A DNA stretch of 58,183 bases from NCBI GenBank assembly GCA_944386475.1, contig CALXBH010000009.1:1-58183 (forward strand), written 5' to 3'. A program made the position numbers and the translations under genes. The notes below the pieces were generated by a model, which was not told the DNA's origin, did not search any database, and saw nothing but the letters and a program-made list of their open reading frames with translations. The stretch comes from an uncultured Clostridia bacterium. GTDB taxonomy: Bacteria; Bacillota; Clostridia; Oscillospirales; Ruminococcaceae. This document shows positions 25,344 to 33,902 of the stretch, one piece after another; position 1 is the stretch's first letter; each line of letters starts with the position of its first letter.

Positions 25344-27167
25344 ATGAAAAAGACAAGAGCTATATGTTTCGGTTTGTGTTTGGCGCTCCTTTTGCTGTTT
25401 CCCAGCTGTATATTTGAACAGGGGGACAGTTCAACCGGCGCCACTCCTGTTCCCGGCGGCGATATGATTCCGGCAGACGCACAGAAAATCACTATTACCT
25501 ATCCTGATTACGAAGAAAATGCTTCTAACCCCGAACAAAAAAGCTATCAGGCCGATCCGCAGCAGTTTCAAGAATTTCACGATTTTATTGCGTCAGTGGA
25601 GGTTGTGCCGTTATCCCAGCAGGATGTTCTCTCCTTCTCGGACCTTTCCTATGAAGACGCAGCGGATTTATCGGTGCGGTTTGACACCGGACAAACCCTG
25701 CGTATCTACGGGGAGGGAGGGGTAAGCTTATCGGAGGATGCCGCGGCCGGCAATTCGGGGCCTGCCTATTATGCCGTTTCCCAGGACAGCATCTACCAGC
25801 TTTGCAAGCTTTTGATCCCGGATTTTGAAAAGGATTACCAGACCCTTTCCATGGATCCACAGTTTGTGGAGATAGGCGGCATAAACGAAGACAAGGTGGA
25901 GGAAATCCCGTTTTTCATGCCGGAGGATCGCCAGATCTTCCCGTGTTCCGACGGCTTTCTGGCGTTCCATACAGTGGGGGACGGGATGGACGAGGATCCC
26001 TTCCTTCGCGCTGTCAAGTATGATGAGGACGGCAATTTTCTATGGGTGCAGGATTATACGGATATTACGTTGAAGCCCTTCAGGCTGAACCAATGTATTC
26101 AGACGAAGGACGGCGGATTCATTTTCTCGGTGAACGGTTCGGCCGCCTTTTATCAGACCGAGACGGAGTTAACACCCGGCTGGCTGGTAAAATGCGATCA
26201 AAAGGGGAAAATCCTTTGGAAAAAACAGCTGCCGTTTCGAGGGGAAAGCGAAATCGATCATATCTGCGAAACAAAAAGCGGGGACATTTTAACCGCCGGC
26301 ACCTGCCAGGAAGATGACGGGGAACATTACCGCCGGGGGGAAAGTAACTATAGCTATACTGATTTGGTTTTTGCCAAATACGATCCAGACGGTACCTGTA
26401 TCAGCACCAAAAAATACGGCGGCTCGGATTTTGACAGTTTTCGCAGCGCGTTTTATTCTCCGGATATCGGCTATGTGATAACGGGCAACACCCAGTCCGG
26501 CGACGGGGATATTACAAAGCGGAAAGAACAAGGAGACAGGCTTTATCCCCGGGAGTTTTTAACTGTCCTTGATGACGACCTTAATGAGAAATGGCAATAT
26601 GTTTTTGAGGATGAAAATCAAATATATTTGTCATATATAGTGGTTGCCGGAAAGCGAATCTATGTGACCGGTCCCTTATCAGAGGATACCGGCAAGCATA
26701 ATCAGACGGCTGTTTTTACATTTGGTCCTGATGGGGCGGACATGAAATCGGCCATCATAAACGCATCGCTGGTGACAGGGATGGCTGTCAGCGATAACGG
26801 GCTGCTTATTTCGGTCAATCCCTTTGATCCTGATACGAACGATCATTCCGGCGCGCCGCAGATTTATAAGCTGAATACAGACCTTACAGTGGAAGCCGTT
26901 ATCGACGACGTCTCCGCAAAGGGTTTTGGGTATCAGGTTATTCCTACGGCGGACGATGGATTTTTCACCATCCAGAGCCAGATAGTGAAATACCTGCCGC
27001 AGCCGCTCACTATGGGCCGGGGAATAGAGGATACTGCCACCATTTTAAGCCGGTTTGACGATAGAGGAGAACTGTTGTACCGTAAGGTGTATGATAAAAA
27101 TCATATGATGGAAAATACGGATGTAGTGATTCCTTTGCCGGACGGCAGGGTAATTATCGGCAGATAA
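25344..27167 (+). CDS. Secreted lipoprotein with PQQ/beta-propeller-like repeats
   Basis: 607 residues. Signal sequence with lipobox FPSC, lipid Cys22, then an acidic Pro/Gly linker. From about residue 190 repeated blades of the type DGGFIFSV, GDILTAGT, DIGYVITGNTQSGDGD and DGFFTIQSQ follow, each with KYDPDGT-like turns, as in beta-propeller lipoproteins of Clostridia. It starts four bases after the M56 gene with GGAGG before its ATG. I infer an extracellular sensor, or the regulated output, of the BlaI/M56 pair; no catalytic residues are seen. Confidence 0.7.
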   Translation: MKKTRAICFGLCLALLLLFPSCIFEQGDSSTGATPVPGGDMIPADAQKITITYPDYEENASNPEQKSYQADPQQFQEFHDFIASVEVVPLSQQDVLSFSDLSYEDAADLSVRFDTGQTLRIYGEGGVSLSEDAAAGNSGPAYYAVSQDSIYQLCKLLIPDFEKDYQTLSMDPQFVEIGGINEDKVEEIPFFMPEDRQIFPCSDGFLAFHTVGDGMDEDPFLRAVKYDEDGNFLWVQDYTDITLKPFRLNQCIQTKDGGFIFSVNGSAAFYQTETELTPGWLVKCDQKGKILWKKQLPFRGESEIDHICETKSGDILTAGTCQEDDGEHYRRGESNYSYTDLVFAKYDPDGTCISTKKYGGSDFDSFRSAFYSPDIGYVITGNTQSGDGDITKRKEQGDRLYPREFLTVLDDDLNEKWQYVFEDENQIYLSYIVVAGKRIYVTGPLSEDTGKHNQTAVFTFGPDGADMKSAIINASLVTGMAVSDNGLLISVNPFDPDTNDHSGAPQIYKLNTDLTVEAVIDDVSAKGFGYQVIPTADDGFFTIQSQIVKYLPQPLTMGRGIEDTATILSRFDDRGELLYRKVYDKNHMMENTDVVIPLPDGRVIIGR

Positions 27168-27235
27168 ACGTTCTTATACCGGCTGCCACGGTTTTTACCG
27201 CTCCGGTGAGAAGCATCGCAGTTAATAAAAACAAC

Positions 27236-27270
27236 AAAAGCCGGCCTGTTTATAAACAGGCCGGCTTTTC
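27236..27270. terminator. Terminator between the lipoprotein gene and the cotJC 3' end
   Basis: AAAAGCCGGCCTG and CAGGCCGGCTTTT form a perfect stem around TTTATAAA, with T-runs on both strands. It serves the plus-strand lipoprotein gene and was presumably the terminator of the uninterrupted minus-strand cotJABC operon. Confidence 0.88.
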
Positions 27271-27288
27271 CGTACAGCTTTTTAGCGG

Positions 27289-27366
27289 TCATTTGTCAAA
27301 TTCCGGGTTGAAGGCGTAAAAGTTTTTGCAGTCCAGCTGATCCTGCACATGCCGCAGCGCTTCGCC
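27289..27366 (-). pseudogene. cotJC: Detached 3' end of cotJC
   Basis: On the minus strand 25 codons and a stop encode GEALRHVQDQLDCKNFYAFNPEFDK. This is the C-terminal end expected of CotJC (a ferritin-like/Mn-catalase-like coat protein), and it lacks a start. It continues exactly the reading frame of the truncated cotJC at 47.6-48.2 kb: joined at the shared GGCGA, the two give HYQRFGEALRHVQ and a 198-residue protein. The intervening 20.3 kb is the inserted element. Confidence 0.9.
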
Positions 27367-27390
27367 ATCTCCATCAGGGTAGAATGGGGA
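27350..27390. other. Left attachment junction of the cotJC element
   Basis: Core TCGCC at 27362-27366. To its left is cotJC 3' sequence (GCCGCAGCGCT); to its right the element arm ATCTCCATCAGGGTAGAATG, one half of the palindromic attP. Confidence 0.85.
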
Positions 27391-27408
27391 AGCGGAGCTG
27401 CTGGCAAA

Positions 27409-27452
27409 CAAAAGGGAACAAAGGCGGAGTACCCGCCTTTGTTCCCTTTTTA
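27409..27452 (-). terminator. Terminator of the kinase operon
   Basis: AAAAGGGAACAAAGGCGG and CCGCCTTTGTTCCCTTTT flank a short GTAC-containing loop; read on the minus strand, T-run after the stem. It marks the left end of the element's coding part. Confidence 0.88.
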
Positions 27453-28169
27453 TCGCAAATGGAATAAGTTTAAGGCTTCGGCCAGTTTGGCGGCGGTGGG
27501 ATAGCGGTCATCGGGACTCACTTGGGTGCACTTGCGCACAATGCTGCCGGCGCGGCCCCGGGCCAGTTGTTCGCTGGGATGCTTGCCGGTGAGCATGACG
27601 TTTAGCAGTACCCCGGCGGCATAAATATCGGTGCGTGCGTCGCTTTGGGCCACGCCCAGCTGTTCCGGGGAGGCGTAGCCGACCGTTCCCATGACGACGG
27701 TGTCTTTGCTCGCTGCCGAAATCCTGCGGGAGGCGTTAAAGTCGATCAAAACCACCCGCCCGTTTTTATCGATGACAACATTTTCAGGTTTGACATCCCG
27801 ATGCACCAGATTCCGCTCATGCAAAACGGTCAGTGCATGACAGATCCCTTTTAAAACCCTTCTTGCCCCAAGATACCGGTACTTGCCACTTTCCATCACC
27901 TGTGCTACGGTGATCCCCTCGATAAATTCTTCCAAGATGATCTGTCCGTCGTCCAGCAAAATGACATCGTAAATCAACGGCAGGTTTTCACAGGCTATTT
28001 GACGCAAATCCTCGTAAGCGGCCACGGGTTTCGGAAAGCTGTGGACCACCAGATCTTTTTGTAAGGTCTTGTTCCGCATCCGCAATACTTGGCAATCGTT
28101 TTTATCGCTGAGCACCGATACCAGGGAATAGATACGGAAAAGCTCGTTTATATATTGTTCTCTTGTCAT
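27450..28169 (-). CDS. Divergent Hanks-type Ser/Thr protein kinase
   Basis: 239 residues, kinase domain only, cytosolic. Catalytic loop HRDVKPEN at 123-130 is intact. The metal-binding motif is IDFNASR (143-147), with Asn in place of the DFG Gly; activation segment and APE-like motif are GTVGYASPEQ, then RTDIYAAGVLLNVMLTG. The N-lobe is short: I see no Gly-rich loop and the VAIK Lys is not obvious (KDLVVHSFPKPV). ATP binding may therefore be unconventional. The start is three bases after the stop of the zinc-ribbon protein gene, so the two are coupled. I infer that it signals together with the membrane protein and HTH protein of the same operon. Confidence 0.85.
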   Translation of the reverse strand: MTREQYINELFRIYSLVSVLSDKNDCQVLRMRNKTLQKDLVVHSFPKPVAAYEDLRQIACENLPLIYDVILLDDGQIILEEFIEGITVAQVMESGKYRYLGARRVLKGICHALTVLHERNLVHRDVKPENVVIDKNGRVVLIDFNASRRISAASKDTVVMGTVGYASPEQLGVAQSDARTDIYAAGVLLNVMLTGKHPSEQLARGRAGSIVRKCTQVSPDDRYPTAAKLAEALNLFHLR

Positions 28170-28172
28170 CCT

Positions 28173-29177
28173 TTACCCGTTCCATTCTTCATATACGGCG
28201 TCATAGCTGCCGGGAGCGCAATTTTTATAATACCGGAAATTCCGGTCAGTGCAATCGGCAGAACAGTGTATCGTCAGCGTCCCCGTGCGCCTGGAGGCCA
28301 GTGCAAAAGCATATGGCGAAGTATAGATGGCATCCCCGCAGAAATAAATATCCGTTAAATTATAACACATGGAAAAAGCATGGTCCCAAATGGTTTTGAC
28401 ATTAGCGGGAACCACTACTTTTTTAACGGTGTCCCTGATTTGTTTGTCGTTAAACGCGTTTCCCATAATGGCGATGACAGATTTTCCGTCGATTGTTTCA
28501 GGAATTACATACTCGCCGCTTTCCGATACGGTGCTGACGCCGGTAATAACAACGGTGTTTTCTAAATTTGCATGCACATAATAATCGTCACCGCTTTTGG
28601 CATCTCTGTAAGTATATGTCACGGCAGCCGGAGATGGTTCGGCAGAGGAAGCGGGAGATTGGCCAGCGGAATTTACATAATTCGAGGTTGTCGCTTCCTG
28701 CGAAACCGTATGGCTTGCAGGCGCAGAAGAATCTGTATGAATGTTGACGGAACCGGAGTCGGTTAGATTCCCTGGACGGGAATTTTCGCCGTTTCTATCC
28801 CCATTGCCGCTGATGGAGGATGAAGTGCCCGAAAAAGCACTGCTTGACAGGCCTTGGTTCGCCGCGCTGGCCATATCCGCCGGGCTTGTATCCACCGATG
28901 CGGGAAAGCTCGCACCTGATGACATAGCCTCCAACAAAACCTCGCTGTATAAGGAGCTATTCCCCGCTGCGCCGCTGGAAGTGCTTCGCCCCAAAGCCAG
29001 CCAGACGCCGCTTATAAGCAGGACAAATACCAAAATGGCGGCCAGGATTACCAGCCACCATTTGTTTTTATCTTTTGGATTTCGGATCGCCTGCTTATTA
29101 TCCAACGGTGTCATGCAGTAAAGGCAAAACCGTGCATTTTCTTCGATATCAGCTTTGCAAACCGGACATTTTTTCAT
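28173..29177 (-). CDS. Zinc-ribbon membrane protein with extracellular LRR-like domain
   Basis: 334 residues. An N-terminal zinc ribbon (Cys4, Cys7, Cys18, Cys21) faces the cytosol, followed by one membrane helix at about 40-62, a Ser/Ala/Gly-rich linker of about 120 residues, and a C-terminal domain with IPETIDGKSVIAIMGNAFNDK and VPANVKTIWDHAFSMCYNL, the BspA-type LRR_5 pattern. The layout suits a single-pass receptor: outside domain senses, ribbon relays. It sits between an HTH gene (6 bases) and the kinase gene (3 bases). Confidence 0.75.
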   Translation of the reverse strand: MKKCPVCKADIEENARFCLYCMTPLDNKQAIRNPKDKNKWWLVILAAILVFVLLISGVWLALGRSTSSGAAGNSSLYSEVLLEAMSSGASFPASVDTSPADMASAANQGLSSSAFSGTSSSISGNGDRNGENSRPGNLTDSGSVNIHTDSSAPASHTVSQEATTSNYVNSAGQSPASSAEPSPAAVTYTYRDAKSGDDYYVHANLENTVVITGVSTVSESGEYVIPETIDGKSVIAIMGNAFNDKQIRDTVKKVVVPANVKTIWDHAFSMCYNLTDIYFCGDAIYTSPYAFALASRRTGTLTIHCSADCTDRNFRYYKNCAPGSYDAVYEEWNG

Positions 29178-29183
29178 AGCCCA

Positions 29184-29606
29184 TTACCCCAGCGTTTCCA
29201 GCCCGTAGGAAAACAGCAATTCGTTGATTTCCATAATAGACAGCTTTTTGCAAATGCCGTAAAGGACGATGCTGTCAAAGGGGAGCTTGACATACAGCGG
29301 CGAATACCCGGCGCATTTCAGAAGGGTCTGGGCTTCCTCAAGGGTTAAGCCCATGCCTACCGCCAGGCATAAAAGCTTTTTCCGGTCGGGAATACGCAGC
29401 CCGGAAAAAATTTGATAGGCGTATACTTCCGACAATTCCGCCCGCCGGATCACCTCTGCCTTACGCAGCCCCTTTTCAGCGAGCAGACGCGCAAGCAGCT
29501 CCGAAAGGGATTCCGAAACCATGTATTCCTTATTTTCATTATAAAAGGTGCTGAAGTCGGGGCAGAGTTTAAGCTCTTCCACGATTTTTGAGGTGTCCTT
29601 TTCCAC
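29184..29606 (-). CDS. HTH protein of the kinase operon
   Basis: 140 residues. Central Xre-like helix-turn-helix (ELLARLLAEKGLRKAEVIRRAELSEVYAYQIFSGLRIPDRKKLLCLAVGMGLTL) and a C-terminal helical region ending in an ELLFSYGLETL tail. Start taken as GTG 29606. It opens a three-gene operon with the zinc-ribbon receptor and the kinase; the likely role is a DNA-binding output or an adaptor that the kinase phosphorylates. Similar HTH-kinase pairs occur in ruminococci as far as I recall, but I know of no described function. Confidence 0.7.
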   Translation of the reverse strand: MEKDTSKIVEELKLCPDFSTFYNENKEYMVSESLSELLARLLAEKGLRKAEVIRRAELSEVYAYQIFSGLRIPDRKKLLCLAVGMGLTLEEAQTLLKCAGYSPLYVKLPFDSIVLYGICKKLSIMEINELLFSYGLETLG

Positions 29607-29737
29607 CGTTTTTCGCCATCCTTCCCCTCAATTACCTTTAGCATACCAAATTCCGAAGAATTTTTCAACTATGCTGCCAGCATAGGACTTTTCTGCCGGC
29701 GGGGGCTATAATAAGGGCACAAGAGAAGTATTCGCGC

Positions 29738-29998
29738 TTATAGATTGGCGTCCTCGGAAGAAAGCAGGTCGGAAATCGGCACGTTTAGCGCACGGGAAAA
29801 CAGCACCAGGTCGATATCGGTCACAAAACGCTCCCCGTTTTCCACCCGGCGGATAAAGTAATGATCCACATCAAACCCCATCAGCTGCATTTTGGCGGCC
29901 AGTTTGCGCTGGGAAAGGTTCCGGCTCTTTCGGATCTGCGCAATCCGACGGCCACACAAATTGTTGGTGCCGTCTGCGGCCTTTATTTTGAACATCAC
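29738..29998 (-). CDS. Xre-family repressor divergent from the HNH/surface-protein operon
   Basis: 86 residues, one lambda-repressor-like HTH: CGRRIAQIRKSRNLSQRKLAAKMQLMG, recognition region VDHYFIRRVENGERFVTDID, and a closing helix. GTG start at 29998 followed by ATG. It is transcribed away from the HNH gene, and the 180-base spacer contains a 13-bp inverted repeat bracketing the promoter of that operon, so it probably represses that operon and possibly itself. Confidence 0.85.
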   Translation of the reverse strand: MMFKIKAADGTNNLCGRRIAQIRKSRNLSQRKLAAKMQLMGFDVDHYFIRRVENGERFVTDIDLVLFSRALNVPISDLLSSEDANL

Positions 29999-30016
29999 AA
30001 ATCCCTCATTGATTTT

Positions 30017-30085
30017 GTTGAATACTATTTACAATATTTTTATCTTATGCTAAAATGATGATAATAATGGTGAATAGTATTCAAC
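30017..30085. promoter_or_regulatory. Divergent control region with a 13-bp inverted operator pair
   Basis: GTTGAATACTATT (30017-30029) and AATAGTATTCAAC (30073-30085) are perfect inverse copies 43 bases apart. Between and overlapping them is a plus-strand promoter: TTTACA (30028-30033), 17 bases, TAAAAT (30051-30056). The left copy covers the -35 box; the right copy lies just downstream of the start of transcription. This is what a looping or cooperative Xre repressor would use. Confidence 0.7.
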
Positions 30086-30178
30086 ACTTTGAGGGTTTTG
30101 TTTTTTCAGAGAAGCCGAATACAAGTTTTCCATAAACTTTCCACACAAAGAAAATTATAGGAAAGGGGTCATTGGAGT

Positions 30179-31150
30179 ATGGGAGAAGGAGAAAAAGAAA
30201 GAATTTTGTTTTGTAATATTGCCTATATGCGGTATTATGACAGCGCTCTCAAAGAGGAGATCCCACAAAATGGCGGCAGCTTTGTTGCCAAATACAAGAC
30301 CGGATATGAAATCAATAATTTTCATTTATATAGCAACGGAAAATACTACGGTTTTGTAGAACCGGGTTTTTCCAACGGTGCTCAGCGAGAACTACATATC
30401 GGAAACATTGACCGAGACTATGAAGGAAAAGACGAGATTCCAGATGTAACCGTTGTGTATTGTGCAACATCCGCCACAGGCCCGGTGATTGTCGGCTGGT
30501 ATCAACATGCTACGGTTTTTCGTAACATGCAGAAATCGGCTGATGGTGGTCTATATAATATCCTTGCCGATAAGGATAATGCTGTATTGATTGACGAGAC
30601 AGATCGGGGGATGAAAGCGCCGCGGGCGAATTCCGATGGCTACGGATTCGGCCAAAGTCAAATATGGTATGCCCATCAGGATGATGATAAAACGCAAAAA
30701 TATGTGGATAGCGTATGGAAATATATTCAGAATTTCCGGAAAGAAGACAATCTTCTTTTTGATGGAAAAGCATCTGCGGGTGAACTGGATGATGATTTTG
30801 AAGTACCCGGATACTTCGAATCAGCTGCGCCAAAAATCATCTCTGTCAATATACGCGAACGCAACGGGAAGGCCCGCAACGCCTGCTTAAAACGGCTGGG
30901 ACACCGATGCCTTGTCTGCGGGTTTGATGCAAAAGAAGTTTACGGCGAGGCTTTTGAAGGAAAAATCCATGTGCATCATATTACTCCCATCAGCAGCCGT
31001 CAGGATAAATATCAGCTTGATCCTGAAAAGGATCTGATACCGGTTTGCCCCAACTGCCACATGATGCTGCACACTAAAGTAGACGGAAAGTACTTATCGC
31101 CGGAAGAACTGCAAAAAGCAATCCGGAAGCGGTATGAGGAGGTAAAGTAA
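30179..31150 (+). CDS. HNH endonuclease with N-terminal recognition domain
   Basis: 323 residues. The C-terminal HNH domain has CLVCG near 244, HVHHITPIS near 264, PEKDLIPVCPNCH and MMLHTK, all zinc- and catalysis-related positions present. The first 200 residues include a GPVIVGWYQHATVFR strand pair like that in several HNH restriction enzymes, where the N-domain may read DNA (possibly modified bases; inference). It is the first gene of the operon behind the double operator, and the surface-protein gene starts two bases after its stop. Defence or element competition are plausible roles. Confidence 0.8.
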   Translation: MGEGEKERILFCNIAYMRYYDSALKEEIPQNGGSFVAKYKTGYEINNFHLYSNGKYYGFVEPGFSNGAQRELHIGNIDRDYEGKDEIPDVTVVYCATSATGPVIVGWYQHATVFRNMQKSADGGLYNILADKDNAVLIDETDRGMKAPRANSDGYGFGQSQIWYAHQDDDKTQKYVDSVWKYIQNFRKEDNLLFDGKASAGELDDDFEVPGYFESAAPKIISVNIRERNGKARNACLKRLGHRCLVCGFDAKEVYGEAFEGKIHVHHITPISSRQDKYQLDPEKDLIPVCPNCHMMLHTKVDGKYLSPEELQKAIRKRYEEVK

Positions 31151-31151
31151 A

Positions 31152-33860
31152 ATGAAAAAAATGCTATCAAAAGCGTTATCTTTTCTGTTAGCTATTTCCA
31201 TGTTGACTAGCCTTGGGAACAGTTCGTTCGCTGGCTTGCAGGCTTTTGCGGATGAAATTGCAACCGTTGCAGAGAACGCTGAGAATACTAATGAGGCGGA
31301 TACGAGCGGATTAACCGTACGAGATTTTGCAACAATTGCTCCGGCCGGGTCGGTAAAATGGACGCTCTACACAAACGGACTTCTTGAGTTTTCTGGCACC
31401 GGAGTCATTCCAAGCTATGCCGAGGGGGCAGCCCCGTGGTATCAGTATAGGGACTCTATAACAGAAATTCTCGTCAGGAAAACGATAACGGAAATAGGCA
31501 GTGGTGCATTTTGCGGCTGTGATGAAGTGACTGAAATTACTATTCCGTTTGTTGGGAAAAGCCGGACTACTACAACGGGTATAGAAAGCGTATTCGGATA
31601 TATTTTCGGTTATTATGGTATAGATGATATGGGTCTTCCTACAAATGTTGTGGGAAAAGCTGCATCGGCATTAGTTTGTATGCCAACTGTAGTTGAAGAA
31701 GATGTTTATCAAAATGGCAAGTATTATGATAAACGCAGACATTCTCACGGCTACAGATATCAAGTTGTGGATATGAATGCTGGCGTAGTAGATGATAATC
31801 ATTACCAGATTTCCACCAAATTAGAATCCTATAATTTTGGTTGGCCGCGTTGTAGTTTCCTTGATATGGATCCCTTAACTTGGTATAGAAACCATGGCGA
31901 AGGTTTATCATATCGAAGACGTGCAACTATTTCTCGTGAGTTTTCCACAGTATATCTGAGTCCCAGTAGGTCCAATAATGGTGTGTTTTCGTGCTATGAT
32001 TATTCGGCATATGGTTATTACTGGCTGCAAACATATGTGTTGAGAGTGCCCACTACTCTTAAAACTGTAAATATTACGGATGCCACTCGTATTAGCGATG
32101 GTGCATTTTTTCGGTGTTCGTATATTACAGAGATCCACTTAAATACAGATGTTACGTACATTGGCGCGTATGCTTTTTATGGAACTTCTTGGTATAGCGG
32201 ATTAAAAGACGAGTTTGTTATCGTGGGCGATGGGGTTCTGATTAAATATAATGGAACAAAAAGCGGCGTTATACTTCCCGATAATGTGAAAATCATCGGT
32301 GGAACCGCATTTCGCAATAACACAAGTGTTTCCGATGTAGTCCTGCATGATGGAATAAGAGGAATCAATAGTCGTGCGTTTGAGGGGTGTTCAAAGCTTT
32401 TGGCGATAACGATTCCGAAATCTGTGACAAGTATCGGCAAGGAAGCGATACCCGATGCATGCACGATTCGTGTCCATTATCCCTCTGCCGGATATAATTA
32501 TCGTTCCACCAATCGTATTGTCATTAGTCATACCCATTCTTTTACCGGCGAAAAAGAAATGGTTGCAGAGGCTACTTGTATTCATGAAGGAACCAATAAA
32601 ATGTATTGCACATTTGCGGGGTGCGATGAATTTAAAGTAGAAACCGTTCCAGCATTGGGCCACAGTTTTACAGAGTACCTTCCCGATAACAACGCCACTT
32701 GTGCGGAAAACGAAACAGAAACCGCTAAGTGTGACCGCTGCGATGCCACCGATACACGTGTCATCGAAGATTCCGCTTTGGGGCATCATTATTCAGCAGA
32801 ATGGACGGTAGACCAAGAACCAACCTGCACAGAACCTGGAAGCAAGTCACACCACTGTACCGTTTGCGGAGATAAAGCTAATATTACTTCCATCCCAGCA
32901 TTAGGCCACAGCTTTACAAAGTATATTCCGGATAACAACGCTACCTGCATTGAGAATGGGACAGAAACCGCCAAGTGTGACCGGTGTGATGCCACCGACA
33001 CTCGTGTTATTGAAAATTCCACAACAGAACACAATTACTCTTCCGAGTGGACAGTCGATAAGAAACCTACCTGTACGGAACCCGGCAGCAAGTCGCACCA
33101 TTGTATTGTCTGTGGAGACAAGGCTGATATTACCGAAATTCCTGCCGAGCATACCTTTGGGCCGTGGGTGGTAACGGTACCTCCCACCAGCGATACTGAG
33201 GGCGTAAGGGAGCGCACGTGTTCTAAATGCGGCGAAGTAGAAAAACGAACGATTGACCCTATTGCCGCTATGCCGCAGATCATTGTGGACAGCACGACAA
33301 CTCATGTCGGTGATACAGTTACTGTTAATGTGTCGGTCAAAAACAACCCGGGGATTATTGCTATGCTTCTGCAAATCGATTACGATTCTTCTGTTTTGGA
33401 ACTTCAAGAAGCAAACACCAAAGATTTTCAGGATGTTTCGTTTGGCCCGATAGGCAATCATCCGTTTACGGTTTCGTGGGAGGATGCAATTCATCCAAAT
33501 ACCACTACTGACGGTTCTGTGGTAGAGTTGATATTTAAAGTAAAGGACGAGGCGGCTTTCGGACAAACAGCTATAACGGTTACATATGATGAAGAAAATA
33601 TCTTTAATTCTGACTTTGATAATGTTTTCTTTGAGGTTATCCCCGGTTCTGTTGAGGTATTAAAGTACCGACCCGGCGATATCAATGGAGATGACAGCGT
33701 GAATATGAAAGATTACGCCTTATTCAGACAATATCTGACCGGATGGGATGTCGATATTGAATTGGCAGTTGCAGATGTTAATGATGATGCAATCATTAAC
33801 ATGAAAGACTTGGCGTTGTTAAGGCAATGGCTAACCGGTTGGGAGGTTGAGTTAAAATAA
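31152..33860 (+). CDS. Secreted adaptor: LRR + Cys repeats + cohesin + dockerin
   Basis: 902 residues. Signal peptide (1 to about 33), BspA-type LRR_5 repeats in two blocks (about 65-140 and 300-435), four Cys-x2-Cys repeats of the ALGHSF/CTEPGSKSHHC kind (about 450-695), a cohesin domain (about 707-837, with GDTVTVNVSVKNNPGIIAMLLQIDYDSSVLEL) and a C-terminal type I dockerin with two calcium-binding repeats (DINGDDSVNMKD and DVNDDAIINMKD). Having both partner domains, it can bind upward and downward in a chain. It is translationally coupled to the HNH gene, with GAGGAGG before the ATG. LRR and Cys repeats may bind host or plant glycans or cells; no enzyme domain seen. Confidence 0.85.
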   Translation: MKKMLSKALSFLLAISMLTSLGNSSFAGLQAFADEIATVAENAENTNEADTSGLTVRDFATIAPAGSVKWTLYTNGLLEFSGTGVIPSYAEGAAPWYQYRDSITEILVRKTITEIGSGAFCGCDEVTEITIPFVGKSRTTTTGIESVFGYIFGYYGIDDMGLPTNVVGKAASALVCMPTVVEEDVYQNGKYYDKRRHSHGYRYQVVDMNAGVVDDNHYQISTKLESYNFGWPRCSFLDMDPLTWYRNHGEGLSYRRRATISREFSTVYLSPSRSNNGVFSCYDYSAYGYYWLQTYVLRVPTTLKTVNITDATRISDGAFFRCSYITEIHLNTDVTYIGAYAFYGTSWYSGLKDEFVIVGDGVLIKYNGTKSGVILPDNVKIIGGTAFRNNTSVSDVVLHDGIRGINSRAFEGCSKLLAITIPKSVTSIGKEAIPDACTIRVHYPSAGYNYRSTNRIVISHTHSFTGEKEMVAEATCIHEGTNKMYCTFAGCDEFKVETVPALGHSFTEYLPDNNATCAENETETAKCDRCDATDTRVIEDSALGHHYSAEWTVDQEPTCTEPGSKSHHCTVCGDKANITSIPALGHSFTKYIPDNNATCIENGTETAKCDRCDATDTRVIENSTTEHNYSSEWTVDKKPTCTEPGSKSHHCIVCGDKADITEIPAEHTFGPWVVTVPPTSDTEGVRERTCSKCGEVEKRTIDPIAAMPQIIVDSTTTHVGDTVTVNVSVKNNPGIIAMLLQIDYDSSVLELQEANTKDFQDVSFGPIGNHPFTVSWEDAIHPNTTTDGSVVELIFKVKDEAAFGQTAITVTYDEENIFNSDFDNVFFEVIPGSVEVLKYRPGDINGDDSVNMKDYALFRQYLTGWDVDIELAVADVNDDAIINMKDLALLRQWLTGWEVELK

Positions 33861-33902
33861 GGTGCTGCTGGCTATATTGAATAAAAGATGAAAGGTTGTG
33901 TA

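Noticed and set aside
32391-32789. Minus-strand frames opposite the Cys-rich repeats of the LRR/cohesin protein
   Set aside because: Antisense to coding repeats; no start signals and no motifs.
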